Shown here one piece after another: positions 21,860 to 33,995 of a stretch of DNA of 64,000 nucleotides. Where the stretch lies: positions 12,335,662 to 12,399,661 of the forward strand of contig JAKSZU010000002.1 in NCBI GenBank assembly GCA_026018925.1, in the 5' to 3' direction. Position numbers and translations under genes: made by a program. The notes beneath the pieces were generated by a model. It did no database searches and was not told the origin of the DNA. It was given only the letters and a program-made list of their open reading frames with translations. The stretch comes from Tupaia tana (lineage: Eukaryota > Chordata > Mammalia > Scandentia > Tupaiidae). The first letter of the stretch is position 1; every line of letters begins with the position of its first letter.

Positions 21860-23810
21860 AATCCCCTCTCTCAAGGTGTCCTCAGTCTCCACTCTCTGAC
21901 TCACCCAGGCACTAAGAATATTCTTTTTGTGGTGGTTGTTGTGGATTTACAACCCCAGAAGCACATTGAGAAAATAAAGGGACTTTGCCAAATTTTAGCC
22001 AGTTCCTTGCGCTTCGCTCAACACCTTTTTATGCATTTAGACCCCAAGTTTTCCATAATGTACCCCCCACACTCTAACATGGTGACAGTGTGTGATCCCT
22101 CAAAGGTAGGTTACCACAAGGACTTCTGTGAGATACTTTCCAGTACACATTTTCTAGCCATAATTTCGGCTTGCTAGATTCCTAAAATCCCCAGAGAAGA
22201 AAGGATGATCTACAACAGACGACCTCATGAATAGCTCTCTTCCTTCCTGAGAGGCACACACAGTAATAGGTGGACAAAAGATGGTGGTTTCAAACTGTAA
22301 CCAAATTTGACCAAAGTTAATCAAGCCTACTTGATTCTTTAGGAGACCTGACTGCCAGGTCTGAGACAGTGGCTCCGCACCTTGCGTAGTAAGGAACCGT
22401 CTGTTCTTTCCCTTCTTCTTGATGTCTCTCAGACTCTGACAGTGGCCTGAGGAATGTTAGCTTGAGTAGGCTTCTAATCTACTTAACAAAACCTCCATTT
22501 GTCATGTCCTGAGGATAATGTAGACATCTTCTGTGATTGAAGAATAGAACCACTTATCCCCTGAAGTGAACTTCAGAACTGCTGTAGCTGTTTTATCAAC
22601 TACTTGTTTGGCCTTGAGCAAAGAACTTCACCTGGGCTAGTTTCTGTTCCTTCCTGTTAGGAAAAAATGGATGGGACAATTTCATTTCTAAATTTTTTCC
22701 AGTTCTGGAAGACTTCGCTTGTTTATATAAGAGAATAGAATGTGTTTCAATCAGTAGAATCTATGAAACAAAGACTAAAATGTGACCAATATACTAGGTT
22801 CATGTGACAACAACAAAAATTCAGATTTAACTGGTGAAACCTAAGCCATTGATTTAATTTTTCACATTTTACTAAGGTTAATTTGCTTATAAAATATTTC
22901 ACTCTTTCATCCTATATGAAGCTATCATTTTATATATTATTCTATAAAATAAAAACATGCCTTGTTAAAGGAAAGTGAACTCAGAATTGAAAATATAACA
23001 CTTTCCATCACTGCAATTTATTCTATTAGGATCTCAAATTCAACATCATATTAACATGGTCCATTACATTTAACGATTTCAATAACAATAAAGATAATAG
23101 TTCTCAAAAATCACTTTGATCTTCTTCCTATGTTTTTTAGAAGAAGATTTTGTTTATTTTCCTGTGTGGATACTCTCCAGGATTTTTAATCTAGGCATGA
23201 TTTCTTTTACAATCCAAAATATGGAAATTATCAGCCCAGCTAGCCACTTGCCTCCTCAAAATGGTGAACAATGAGCTGATTAGGTATGCAGCAGCACATT
23301 CCACCATGATTAGCCAACTGGGACCGAGTTATTTACACCTCTGGAAGCTGTAAAATCTTCCAGGTCTAAGGTCTAAAAATGCTGCTGAAAACATTTCAAC
23401 CCTTCTCAGTGCTAAACATGTTCACTTTTGTGAGATCTGCATTCTCTTCCTTTAGTAAGGGTGATCATTTAAAAAGAAAAGAAAGTTAGGTTCAGTGCGG
23501 AGAGAGAGTAGAAAGTTACAAATTTCTGTCTTTAGTGACATCTCACGTTGCTAATATTTAAGTAAAATGAGATACTTATGTCTACACATTTATGTTTTTG
23601 TGTTCATGTGTATATATCTGTTCTTGTGCATGTAGGGAACATTCAGATGTGTAGATTCAAAAAGAATTGACACTAAACTTTATCTCATCAATGTTTCGGG
23701 TTCAAAGTCATTTTGAAGACTGAAGGTCTCAAGAGCATGTTACCTAATTTTAAAACAACAGCAAAAGTAATACTTAGATTTCTTTAGCAGGATGCTATTA
23801 CATAGATCCT
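21860..23810. other. Mostly single-copy intronic sequence
   Basis: A possible MIR trace lies at about 22600-22690 ('gccttgagcaaagaacttcacctgggctagtttctg'). 23215-23350 has balanced composition and could be conserved. No coding signal. Confidence 0.4.
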
Positions 23811-23998
23811 GGGGCCAGCAGGTGACATGGTGGTTAAGGCACTGAACTCCCACATGGTTGATCATGGTTCGAGTCCTGAACCTGGCAGCTTGCTTTCTCA
23901 CTTTCCCTCCCTCCCTCTCTTTCTGTCTCACTGATGAGCACACATGCCTGTAGTAAATTGGAGAATAATAATAATAATAAAATAAAATAAATAATTAT
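23811..23998 (+). mobile_element. tRNA-derived SINE, short form
   Basis: Head 'ggggccagcaggtgacatggtggttaa', B-box ggttcgagtcc, then directly 'ggcagcttgctttctcactttccctccctc' and an (AAT)n/(AAAAT)n tail. The GC-rich middle body is absent, as at 4344 and 53267. Confidence 0.93.
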
Positions 23999-24584
23999 GA
24001 AAAATAAGACACCCATAAGCTGAATTTGAAAACCAAAGGACTACAGTATAATCCACTACAGTCCAATTCATTTTGCTATACTAGATATATCGAGCTGTTC
24101 TCTAATTGTTGTTTTGGAAGATAAAGTAAAATACTGGACTCTGACTTACCTAGTGTTTTACACACCAAAGTCCATCATTTGGTTAGCTTCTTACATCACG
24201 TTTCCCCGGAAGCATCAGGGACAACGTGGAGGTCGTGCTGGTGACCCGTATTAGTGTGCCCAATACAGGTGATACCTCGTGAGGAGCAGGTAGGGTGACG
24301 GGCCTGAAGGCAGTGATCTCCCACTCCGCATCCGGCCTTGGTCACCCATCCACGCAGTCCCTACCTCCTTTACAGATGTTCCTTCCTGACCAGCCTCGTA
24401 GCCGTTTCTTCACACAGACCTCGCAAATACTGCCGTGTCTTTATGTCATCAAGCATCTAAGTCTGTCTAATGACATCCTTTCAGTTATTGTTAGATGAAT
24501 CTTACTGTACTTCATCTTCTAGGTTTGGATCTCTAGATGCTAAATAAATAGCACCCTCTTCCCACCAGAATTTTGAGTGAAGTG

Positions 24585-24725
24585 TGAATCATTCACTCAC
24601 TAATAAGCACCTACCATGTGCCAGGCACTGTTCAAGGCAGGAGGAGACCTCAGTGAGTGATACAAATACAAAGACATGTTCTCCTGGAGCTAGCATTCTA
24701 ACTGGAGGAGAAAAAAAGAAACAAT
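24585..24725 (-). repeat. L2 3'-end fragment, antisense
   Basis: 'attcactcactaataagcacctaccatgtgccaggcactgttcaaggcagg' and 'ttctcctggagctagcattctaac' are textbook antisense L2 3' end. Confidence 0.85.
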
Positions 24726-24904
24726 AACTTTAATACACAAATCGTAAATGTGTTGGGGGGAGAGGGTGTTGCCACAGGAGAACAAAAGGGAGCCAAGAAA
24801 AAGGAATCAGAAATGCCAGAGGTGACAGCAGCTCAAAGCCAAGGCCAGGATTCCACTTTGACTGTGTTCAGAGGTTGCCCAGCCCACGACCCAGCAAGCC
24901 TCTG

Positions 24905-25208
24905 AGAAGCACACAGACAGGAGGGACCAGCAGTTAGTGTAATGGCTATGTCACTGGACTCCCATGTAGTCGACTGTGATTTGAGTCCCGGACCTGGCAG
25001 CTTAAACTCACGCCGGGCGCGTGTGCGTGCATGCCCAAGATCCCGAGAGGAGAATGGAGGAGAAGGGATTGTGGCGTGGCCATCCCCCCTGGGGGGTGAT
25101 TTCTCGCTTTCTTTCTCTCTGTCTCTCTCTGTCTTTCTGGTGAGCGCACGTGCCCTATAGCAAAAAACCTCTCCAAAAAAAGAAAAAAACAAAGAATCAC
25201 ACAGACAG
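24905..25208 (+). mobile_element. tRNA-derived SINE, young form
   Basis: Element 24921-25192 with duplication AGAAgCACACAGACAG (24905-24920) / AGAAtCACACAGACAG (25193-25208), 16 bp with one mismatch. Head 'accagcagttagtgtaatggctatgtcactgg', complete body including ATCCCCCCTGGGGGGTGAT. Confidence 0.95.
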
Positions 25209-26920
25209 CAGACAGCACAGGGTGGCCTGGCCAGAAAGAAGTATCAGGAGTGAGATGAGGTGTTCCTCCTACTACTGTCCCACAGTCTTACCCTTCAGAC
25301 GTAAAAATCCAGCCTATGATTACACAGGGTGTGGTTGGCTGCCCGGGGGGTGGGGGTGGGGAATCAGTGCTGTGTCCTCTGTTGGCAGCCCTGAGTACCC
25401 CTCCACCTTGGAATAAGCCAAAGCCAACTCCCGCATTCAAGGTTGCTCATCAGGCTCCAAGCCATTACTTTTACAGAAGCCTGATAGCCCCTGTCCCATC
25501 AGGTCCTAGAACAGCTAAGATGCCCCAGTGTGGATTGTGAAAACATAGAAGTACTTCCAGAACACTCTTGTCACTCTCTCAACCCCACTCCCCATCTGCT
25601 AATCCTCATGGCTCTGGCCCTTATTCTGAATCCCCTGAAGGGCTTCATGTCACAGAAGCTGAGGGATGAGTGCCCCACACAGCAGGGACCTGGATGCAGC
25701 CATGCCTGATGCCCACCTTATATCAAGGGCTGAATATAACCATCATCTCTAGACCCCAATCTCCTGCCAAAGCCCAAGTGTACTGTTTGAAAGTCCCCAT
25801 GTTTCCATAGAGATCATATTGCCATAATTTATATTTACATTATAGTTAACTTATACTTAATTTATATTATAGTTAGCTTTTCTCAATTTCACCAACAAAA
25901 TCGATCATGCCACCACTTCTGGGGTAGAGTAATAAAGAAAGAGACGGGCTGGGGTAACTGAGTTCCTGTCACATGGAAGGAAACACCAGGAGGAGAGAAA
26001 GAGTTCCACCCTAACATGCACAGGTAGATACTCATTTCAAGAGAACAAGGAGCAACTCTTTATACTTCTTGGGATGTACATGTCCAAAATTCGCTATCCT
26101 AATGAACTTATTACACCTCTTTTTAGCACAATTGTAGGGCCAAAAGAAATGTAGTCAATGTGTTTTTCCTAAAATCAAAGCAGAATTATGAATGCATTTG
26201 TCATTATGACATTTCAGATTCATTCGGGGAACTCAGCATCCGAAAGCTGTAAAAGTCAGGTCTTGTTCTTCACTGTTCAGTTGAGCTAATGGCATCTTGA
26301 ACTGAATGGATTTAGACAAGTGACCTGTACTCGCAAGATCAGCAAATATCTAGAAGCACACAGAGAAAAGCTAGCAAGGAAGTAGAAAATTCAATACTGA
26401 AATTGACCATGATGTGCCATAAATGTGTATATTATTTTAAATGGAGCGGAGCCTGTCTGACACCGGGGCTGCGAGGGGTGCTTCCCGGCTGTCGTCTCTG
26501 TGACTGGGTGTCACAGTCCACTTCCAGGGGCTGCAGTGCCAGCACACGTGACCGGCTGGGCCAATGCCTGGCGGTGCTCCTACTTTCACCCTAGAACATG
26601 CCAACCTTGTTGGAAGACAGGACTGGAGTAGCACGGTTCTGGTTCTGCGGTTACCTGGCTGCCTGCCCATGTTCCTGGTAAAAGTGCGACACCTGGGAGC
26701 TGCTACCGTCTCTCCTTGCACACTTTTGAACATGCAGCACAGTGCCAGCACAGCAAGTGCTCAGAGAAGGCCCATTCAAGGAAGCAAACTTTTAGTCTGT
26801 TTAAGACTTGGCCTGGCTTCCAGGACAGCAGAACGTCCACTTGAAATGTGGTCAGTCTGAATTGTGAAATACCCGATTTTAAAGACTGCAGGAAAGAAAA
26901 CAAAACATCTTATTAGGTTC
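25209..26920. other. Single-copy intronic sequence with a GC-richer patch
   Basis: 25220-25720 and 26440-26850 are GC-richer with short overlapping open frames on both strands, none recognised. The remainder is AT-rich. A G-run near 25348-25362 is the only low-complexity feature. Confidence 0.4.
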
Positions 26921-27215
26921 TAGATTGAAGACTTTTTTTTTTTTCTTTTTTTTTTGGAGAGGTTTTTGCTGTAGGGCATGTGCACTCACCAGACAGAGAC
27001 AGAGAGACAGAAAGCAAGAAATCACCCCCCAGGGGGGATGGCCACGCTGCAATCCCTTCTCCTCCATTCTCCTCTCGGGATCTTGGGCACGCACGCACAC
27101 GCGCCTGGCGTGAGTTTAAGCCACCAGGTCTGGGACGCGAACCGCGTTTGACTACGTGGGAGTCCAGCGACACAACCATTACGCTAACTGCTGGTCCCTA
27201 GATTGACGACTTTTT
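26921..27215 (-). mobile_element. tRNA-derived SINE, young form
   Basis: Element 26938-27198 with duplication TAGATTGAaGACTTTTT (26921-26937) / TAGATTGAcGACTTTTT (27199-27215). CpGs are well preserved ('gcacgcacgcacacgcgcctggcg'). The head complement ends 'cattacgctaactgctggtccc'. Confidence 0.95.
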
Positions 27216-29089
27216 GAAATGATAATAACATTTTGAATATAATGAGTTAAATAAAATATAATATTTTGTTAACTTCATGTTAATTTTGCTTGTTTCTTTT
27301 CACTTTTTACTTTGCCTGTAAGAAAATTTTAAATCACACATGGGTTTACATTTGTGACACATTTAATTTCATTGGGATAAGGTTGCCTTAGATGAACACT
27401 TGGACAATAATCCAAGTTAAAATTGTTTTCCTTTGGTAGTCACACGTGTACGTCAGCATGGTGGCAGTAGAATGTAAACGTGTCGCTGTCGCTGGCACAT
27501 GAAGATGTTTGCATTGGGACAACAGCGATAGTGAAAGACACGGGCAGTGCAATAGCTTCAGGTGGCCTCGAGCCGACCGTGGGGGCAAGTCTGCTGTCTG
27601 AGATGGGGCAGCTTCCTTCCTTCCTACCTTCAGGTATACTTAAGCACGGGACGCTTTGGACACCCTTCTCAGGGAGATCACTGATGTTACACGGGGGTGG
27701 GGACTCAGACTTGAGGATCTTTGTGAGGCTGACTGCTAGACTCTGGGGGAAACCCACAGGCAGGAAGACAAATGCACATGGATGGTGTGACTTTGGTGTC
27801 AAAATTCATCACGTCTAATTTTTCACAGTTATTAAAATTGACCTCATGTATTTTATGTATTCACTTTTAAGTAACTGCATATAAAATGGAAAAATCCGCC
27901 AGACAGAAATAATTTTATAGAATGGACAAATTAAAATTAAATTTTTTTACTTGATCAAATCTTGGTTTGGGATTCAAACCAAAAGAACCTAGGAGCAGCT
28001 TAACTGCTGGAAAAGTCTTATGTGAAGTGATAACGTTACTTGGATCATTTTTTTCTATTTTAGTCATAATCTTTCTTAAATTTGTAATATGTGCCATCCA
28101 GGAGTGTCTTCCTTATGATTTTTTAGTATTTTGGAAACTATCCATTCAAATTTTTAACAAGTATGTCTTTAATAACCATTCTTCATTTCAAATTGCCCTA
28201 TGAGCTATAGTGAAAATATTTTTTTAAATATTAGTAATATATGCCAATAAAAGCCTAATTTCTAAATAAAGAAATTATATAATTATCTTTTATTTCACAG
28301 GAACTGCAATGTAGTATCAAATTTTCTGAACTCATATTTCAAACTGATAAATTCTTGCTACAATAGCTGCACATCCTAAAATAAGCAAATACTTGGTGAA
28401 GAACACCCTAATTATGAATAAGGATGACCTGGTTCTTAGACCTCTATACAACACAAGGAAAATAAAATCAACTAATTCAGAAAATTGATGGGCATTACTT
28501 TAAAAGAACATCTTCAAGGCATATGAGTGATTAACAGTTGCACTTTAATTGTTCTTTCAATCCTTACTTTTTACAAACATTTACTTTTTTGGACTAGGAG
28601 CAGAAGAGAGGTCATTAAATACCTGTATCTTGTATTTCTTTTTCTTTTCCTCTGATTTTATTTCTTCCCATCTTAGTAAATAGAAAAAGAAAAGACATCA
28701 CTTTGTTGCAGGCACTAGTGGGAAGCTAGGAAGGCCCTGGAGACAAGACAGTTGCCCCCTAGACTGCCAGCAGCCCTCAGCAGGCCAGCACTCTTCCACA
28801 GGGGCCACTGTCTGGGACTCACCAGGGCTCTCCCTGAGCAGTTAACGTCTGTCGCCCTTCCGTTCTCTTGTTTGTTTTGTTTTCAGTTATGACGGTGGAA
28901 TTGGAGTTCTCCCTGAACTAGCTTTTGAGAGCATTTTTAAGAAGGGCTGGGCTGAATACAGTTTGCTCCCCAGTACGATGCACAAAGTTCAGGGGTGAAG
29001 AAAGGGGAAGAGTGAAAAGTTGAGACAGAGCTACTCCTGGGGAAATAATTTTTAAAAAAAATTTTAGCAACATTGGTAAAAATAAAACA
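27216..29089. other. Single-copy intronic sequence
   Basis: No repeat recognised. A GC-balanced patch at 27430-27790 has overlapping 112- and 120-codon frames on opposite strands but no recognisable protein. Confidence 0.4.
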
Positions 29090-29330
29090 TCCCCGAGTCA
29101 GCCCAACCACAGTGGCACAGGCAGCAGGCCCAGATGCTGTGCCACACTGGAAGTCACATGGCAAGGCTCTGAGTTCTCGCCCCAGGTCTGCCTCTGCACC
29201 AGGTGCACTGTGATCCTGGCTGGCTGCAGGGCTGAAGGATCGCCAAGTGAAGACCCTGCCAAGGGTGTCTGTCTGTCTGTCTGTCGCTCTTTCTATCATA
29301 TGAAGAAAATAAATCATCTTTCAGAAAGAA
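29090..29330 (+). mobile_element. Second SINE family, copy 1
   Basis: A body unlike the main SINE: 'gcacaggcagcaggcccagatgctg', 'gggctgaaggatcgccaagtgaagaccctgccaaggg', then a (TCTG)n pyrimidine tract and 'atgaagaaaataaatcatc'. The 3' half matches the copy at 30.86 kb. Confidence 0.65.
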
Positions 29331-29335
29331 AATCA

Positions 29336-29921
29336 ATCACTGAGGAAAGGAACAATTCCAGAGTATAGGTTTTTTAAAAACTCAAATCTGCCACGAATTT
29401 CAACTACTTAATTTAGAAAATTGGTGACTGACCTGTTTATAGAACTGCAAGAACTTTTGTAATGATAACAGTTTTGAATAATTCTTGAAAAATAATCTTG
29501 ACTGGTTTTCTATTAATTAACGTTTCCCAAGATAAATAGGGCATGCAGTTAAAACATCCAGCCAAAGAAGCTAATGCTGTCTTTCACGAGATAGAAGCAC
29601 GGGAAAGTTAGAGGCTGCCAGAACCCCCATCTTTCATGTATTTGACAGGAGAACTAGAATATGGAAGTTTGCTTTTCATTGAACTCTGTATACTTGTGTT
29701 CAGTTTGACTTCAAAAAGTGTAACTTGTAGCAGTTCATATATATTGGAATTCCCTACTATTGGGTCATAGGAAAATACCTTACATACTTTTCTATGCAAA
29801 AATGTGTCATGACTTTTCTGACAACCCAATATTATGAGTTCTGATACTTTTGTACATACATTGGATGAAGCAAACTAGTGCAAAACTTACTTAGGTCTGT
29901 CTTTCTCTACGTTAAATTCAA
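29336..29921. other. Intronic sequence, no feature recognised
   Basis: AT-rich with nothing visible. Confidence 0.35.
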
Positions 29922-30127
29922 ATATTTGTGAGAGAGTAAGTGGTGAAAAACCACCCCTCAAGGGATGGCCGCACTGCAATCCCTTCTCCTCCCTTCTCTT
30001 CCTGGGATCTTGGGTATGCATGCACATGTGCCCAGTGTGAGTTTTAAGCCACCAGATTCAAGACTCGAACCATGGCTGGCCATGTGGGAGTCCAGCAACA
30101 TAACTGTTACATCATCTGTTTATCCCT
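29922..30127 (-). mobile_element. tRNA-derived SINE, 3'-shortened
   Basis: Starts within the purine tract ('gtgagagagtaagtggtgaaaaaccacccc'), so the tail and 3' end are missing or decayed. Body and head ('aagactcgaaccatggctggccatgtgggag') are clear. Confidence 0.88.
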
Positions 30128-30191
30128 ATTCATGTATTAATATGGTACCTTATATAAAACTGAAATAACAAATATATTCGATTCTAAAATA

Positions 30192-30222
<31 letters not shown>
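30192..30222. repeat. (ATT)n microsatellite
   Basis: About ten ATT units just upstream of a SINE. Confidence 0.95.
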
Positions 30223-30227
30223 GTTAT

Positions 30228-30450
30228 CCAGCCAGCCCATGGCTTAGTGGTTAAAGAAGCCAGATACCACAGGGCAAATTGTGGTTCAAATCTTGATCCC
30301 AGTCACTAGAAAAACATGCTGGGCGTGTACACGTGCACTTATGCTCCAAATCCTAACAGGATGGAGAAATGGAGGAGAAGGGATTATGGTGTTACCACAC
30401 CCCACCTGGGAACTACCTCGCTCTCTCTCTCTCTCTCTGGGATCCATCAT
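30228..30450 (+). mobile_element. tRNA-derived SINE, diverged
   Basis: 'ccagccagcccatggcttagtggttaa' head, 'gctgggcgtgtacacgtgca', 'gaaatggaggagaagggattatggtg', then a short (CT)n tract. The 3' end is not clear. Confidence 0.85.
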
Positions 30451-30540
30451 TCCAGTCAGTACTTCTACATGCCTAACCTTTCAGAAGCCAAGGATTGATT
30501 GAGAGAGTTTTCTAGCTTCATACTCCAGACCTTTCTCTTA

Positions 30541-30807
30541 TTTTATTTTTTTTTATTTTATTTTATTTTTGCCATACGGCCTGTGTGCTTACCAGAGAGA
30601 CACATGACATAGACAGAACAGTGAGAGGGAAAGAGAAAAATCACCATGGCCATACTGCAGTCCCTTCTCCTCCATTCTCCTCTTGGTATTTTGGGCACAC
30701 ACACACATGCACCTAGCATGATTTTCAAACCACCAGGTCTGGGACTCAGACCGTGGTCAGCCATGTGGGAGTCCAGTGCCTTCACTACTGCACCATCTGC
30801 TAGCCCC
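30541..30807 (-). mobile_element. tRNA-derived SINE, long form
   Basis: Antisense order with (TTTTA)n tail complement, 'tttgccatacggcctgtgtgc', 'cttctcctccattctcctcttgg', 'gggactcagaccgtggtcagcc' and 'catctgctagcccc'. Confidence 0.92.
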
Positions 30808-30857
30808 TAGATCTTCCTCGTCTATTACTGCTATAAAATGGTCTTAGAAAATAGCCT

Positions 30858-30997
30858 CTGGGTCAGGTCCGTGGGATGCTGGGTCCAAGTGGAAGACTGT
30901 GGGTTCAGTCCCCAGTCAACCTGTACAGCCCAGGCATGTGTAGCAGGAATCTCACCTGTCTGGGAGGGCTGGAGGACTAGTGTGAGACCCTGTTGAG

Positions 30998-31040
<43 letters not shown>

Positions 31041-31092
31041 CTCTCTCTGTGTGTCTGTCTTTTACTCTGTTGGAAGGCATAATAAAACTTTA
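30858..31092 (+). mobile_element. Second SINE family, copy 2
   Basis: tRNA-like head with a clear B-box 'gggttcagtcccca', then 'gggctggaggactagtgtgagaccctgttgagggc' parallel to the copy at 29.1 kb. A (TC)n tract and 'ggcataataaaac' end follow. Confidence 0.7.
31002..31037. repeat. (TC)n microsatellite inside a SINE
   Basis: About 18 TC units in the pyrimidine tract of the second-family SINE. Confidence 0.95.
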
Positions 31093-33269
31093 TAAGAATG
31101 GCCCAGTTTCTGTGACCCACCCTCTCTTCATGTCCCCTCCTCTTGGCTGGACATGCTCTTTCCCTGGCTCCTTTGACCCAGTGCTGCCTGCTCGGCTTGG
31201 GCTCCATTCCAGTAGCTTCTCCTCAATGGGGGAAATGGGGTTCATGAGCCCTTTCAGACCTTTCCTCCGGCCCTCTCGTGCACAGACCTCTCCCAGCATC
31301 AGGGCCACCTGCTTGCTGTCCAGCATCTGTTGGTGACAGCACGTCCTCCAAGTAGACAGCCGGCTGCTCTGCTCGCTTTGCTCCCTCCTGCGCAATCCCT
31401 GCTCTTGGGTCCCGGTGCCCTGGGGATTGGCCCTGCACCCTGTCTGTGGGCCACAAGCTCCCCTGGCATACCACAGCGCTGCGGCTTTTGTATCTGGATG
31501 TGGGTTTTGCTGTCCCGGTAGCTTGATCTGTCTGATTTTATGAGGGGATTTGGAGAGATTAAAAATCTACGGCCCTGGCATATTTTCTTAATCCCCCCAT
31601 TTGCCTATAGACACTAACTCCCACGCAAAAAGTAGCAGCTAAAAAAACACCGTTCTAATTTTTCTAAGATAAATGGAACCCCAGCCTCCTTCACTAAAGT
31701 GCAGTGAAAACCGCAGCCATTTCAAACCTCTTTGGCAAGACATCTTCGTATTGGCAAGAATGAAATCCTCAAAGGATCCTAATTACAGGAAATAATTACC
31801 CACTGACAAGTTGCCCTTCATTCAAACTGACAGGGTAACAATATAAGGGAAACACGACTCTTCCAGTCTCTTCCAGTGCAGGAATGGTGTGATCTTAAGG
31901 CTGACTGCCGAAAGCTCGGGCCAGCTGTTCCGAGATTTAATTAAAACAGTTTAGATAATTAGCACAACTTGCTTATGAATGTGAAAATAGTTCTTATGAA
32001 TGTACCAGTCACCTTGTCAGTTGTGGGGGGAGAGGAGAAACCCTATAACATATGGAGCTGGGAACCAATTACTAATAAACAAACAAACTTGGAACTGATC
32101 TTGAACTATCCTCCATGTTCCGCCACCCTCATAAAACCATAAAATAAAATAAAACAAATGTGCAGATACTCCTCCTAACCTGGTTTGGTGTTTAAGTGGC
32201 GAATGACATTACGCTTGATCTAAAGTTCTTTCAGTTGCAAAGAAAGAGAAATAAGCCCTGCGTGGCCCGTGCGTGGAGAGCCAAGTACCGGCTGCAGTCC
32301 TGCAGCCGTCCTGCTGTTCCCTGGCTGGGACAGTCATCTTGCTTAACTTTGTCATAGCCTCACTTTTGTTTACTAAAGAATACAAATTACCTGCATGACC
32401 TTCTCCTGTGCCTTCCATGTGTCCTGCCCTGGAGGCTGTTGTTTCCAATGAGACCGTACATCCCATCTCGGTATGCTAATTGCTCTGAAAATGCCACATT
32501 TGGAAAGACGGGCTGGCACCTGCTCTCTATGGCCTGGTACCTCTAACAGTCCTGCCACCCTCAGTCAGCAAAACGTCCACAATGAGCCCTGTCATCTCCC
32601 CATGCTGGCTGCTGTCACCCGGGGCTCCAGCCCCTTCCTGTCTGTACCTCCCTCCCTCGGTGGCTCCCAGACCTGACAGACTCTGCCTCGCGCTTCTCTA
32701 AGTATACATCCCCTGCTCGCCCACTGGGTGGACCTTGGCCTTCTTCTTTCTCTCTGGGAACACTGGGGACCCGTCACGTCAGCCTCGCTCTCTCCCAGGT
32801 TGCCAGCTCACACACTCTGTTCCTCCCGGGCATCTCCACCCACTCACCCATGGTGCAGAACCACTTCAGAACTATGTCCACAAAGAGGTCACAACCTCGC
32901 GACCCCACCCTGCCCCAGTCACTCATCCCAGCCGGGTCCGGTCCAGCTTACTGACAGCACCACGTGCACAGTACCCGAGAGCGAAGCCCAGAGTTACCCT
33001 CGACAGCAACGCTTCCTCACTCCCATATTTGCGTCGAGTCCTCTCCTTGACCTTCTATTTCCTAAACATCCTCGAATATGCCTGCTCCTTGCCTTGCCAA
33101 GGTCCTCGAGGTCCCGCCACAGCAGCAGGCCTGCGCCCCACCAGCAGTAAAGCTGGTTCTGTGTCTCCACTCCAGGTTGGCCTCTCCCCAACCCTCACTC
33201 ACACAGCACCTCATTGTTCCCTCTCCAAGCTCAGATCCAGTTTCTCATACCTTTGATTGAGGCCTTCCT

Positions 33270-33560
33270 GTTTCCTTCTTGATAAAATCTAAACTCCTGT
33301 GGAGGTGCTTCCTAACCTGCCCCCCCACCCCATTCCAGCCTCATCTGTCTTAGTGGCCCACCTGCAGCCTATGTCGCCCAGAGCTCCCTGCAGTCCCCCG
33401 GGGCCACACGCAGTCCCCTTTCCACCTAAGGAGCCGGAGACCCTGCCCTCCCAGCCAGGACACCCTTCCTTCCTCCGCGGCCAGACCAACCTTCATGGTG
33501 ACGCCCATCACCCAAGCCAGGCATCCATCCTTCTTGGAACATATCAAAAATGAGTTCTTT
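33270..33560 (+). repeat. L2 fragment
   Basis: 'cttcttgataaaatctaaactcct', 'cctaacctgcc', 'ccattccagcctcatctgtc' and 'cacccttccttcctccgcgg' follow L2 sense order (aaatccaaactcct ... ccagcctcatctc). Confidence 0.7.
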
Positions 33561-33849
33561 TTAAAATTTTCTGTGATAACATTCTCTGCTAAAATAACTT
33601 TTAGTATCTCAAAACAGGTGAGCTATTCATTCAAGAATTCCTCCTTTGTAAGAATAGGTGCGTTTAACTGATTACCAACTGCCCACTGTGGGCTGCAGGC
33701 CGTGGACTCGCTGGGGCTCTTTGCAGGCACCTGAAATCCTGTGTTGTCCGACTGGATGAAGCCCATCACGGGCCACAGGCGGGAAATGGATGCGAGCCAT
33801 CCGAAGACGGCTGAGGCTAGAAACCCGCGGCTTCATTCCGACTTCCAGG

Positions 33850-33995
33850 AGCTGTTCACTGAGAACCTGCTGCGTTTTCAGTGATGGGCACTGTGCTTTG
33901 AGGGGGAAACTTGATGGCAGAAAAGACAGCCTCAGTCCTTGTCCTCGTGAGACCTGTAGTCTCGTGGGTAAGACGGACATCAAAGTAACCTTGTT
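33850..33995 (-). repeat. L2 3'-end fragment, antisense
   Basis: 'cactgagaacctgctgcgttttcagtgatgggcactgtgcttt' and 'cagtccttgtcctcgtgagacctgtagtctcgtggg' match the antisense L2 end. Confidence 0.7.

Noticed and set aside
27440..27818. Overlapping 112- and 120-codon frames on opposite strands
   Set aside because: Mutually antisense frames of similar length in GC-balanced DNA; no protein recognised.
32735..33256. 173-codon open frame
   Set aside because: Overlaps other frames of similar length (140 codons at 32728-33150), lies in GC-rich DNA next to an L2 fragment, and shows no recognisable domain or splice context.
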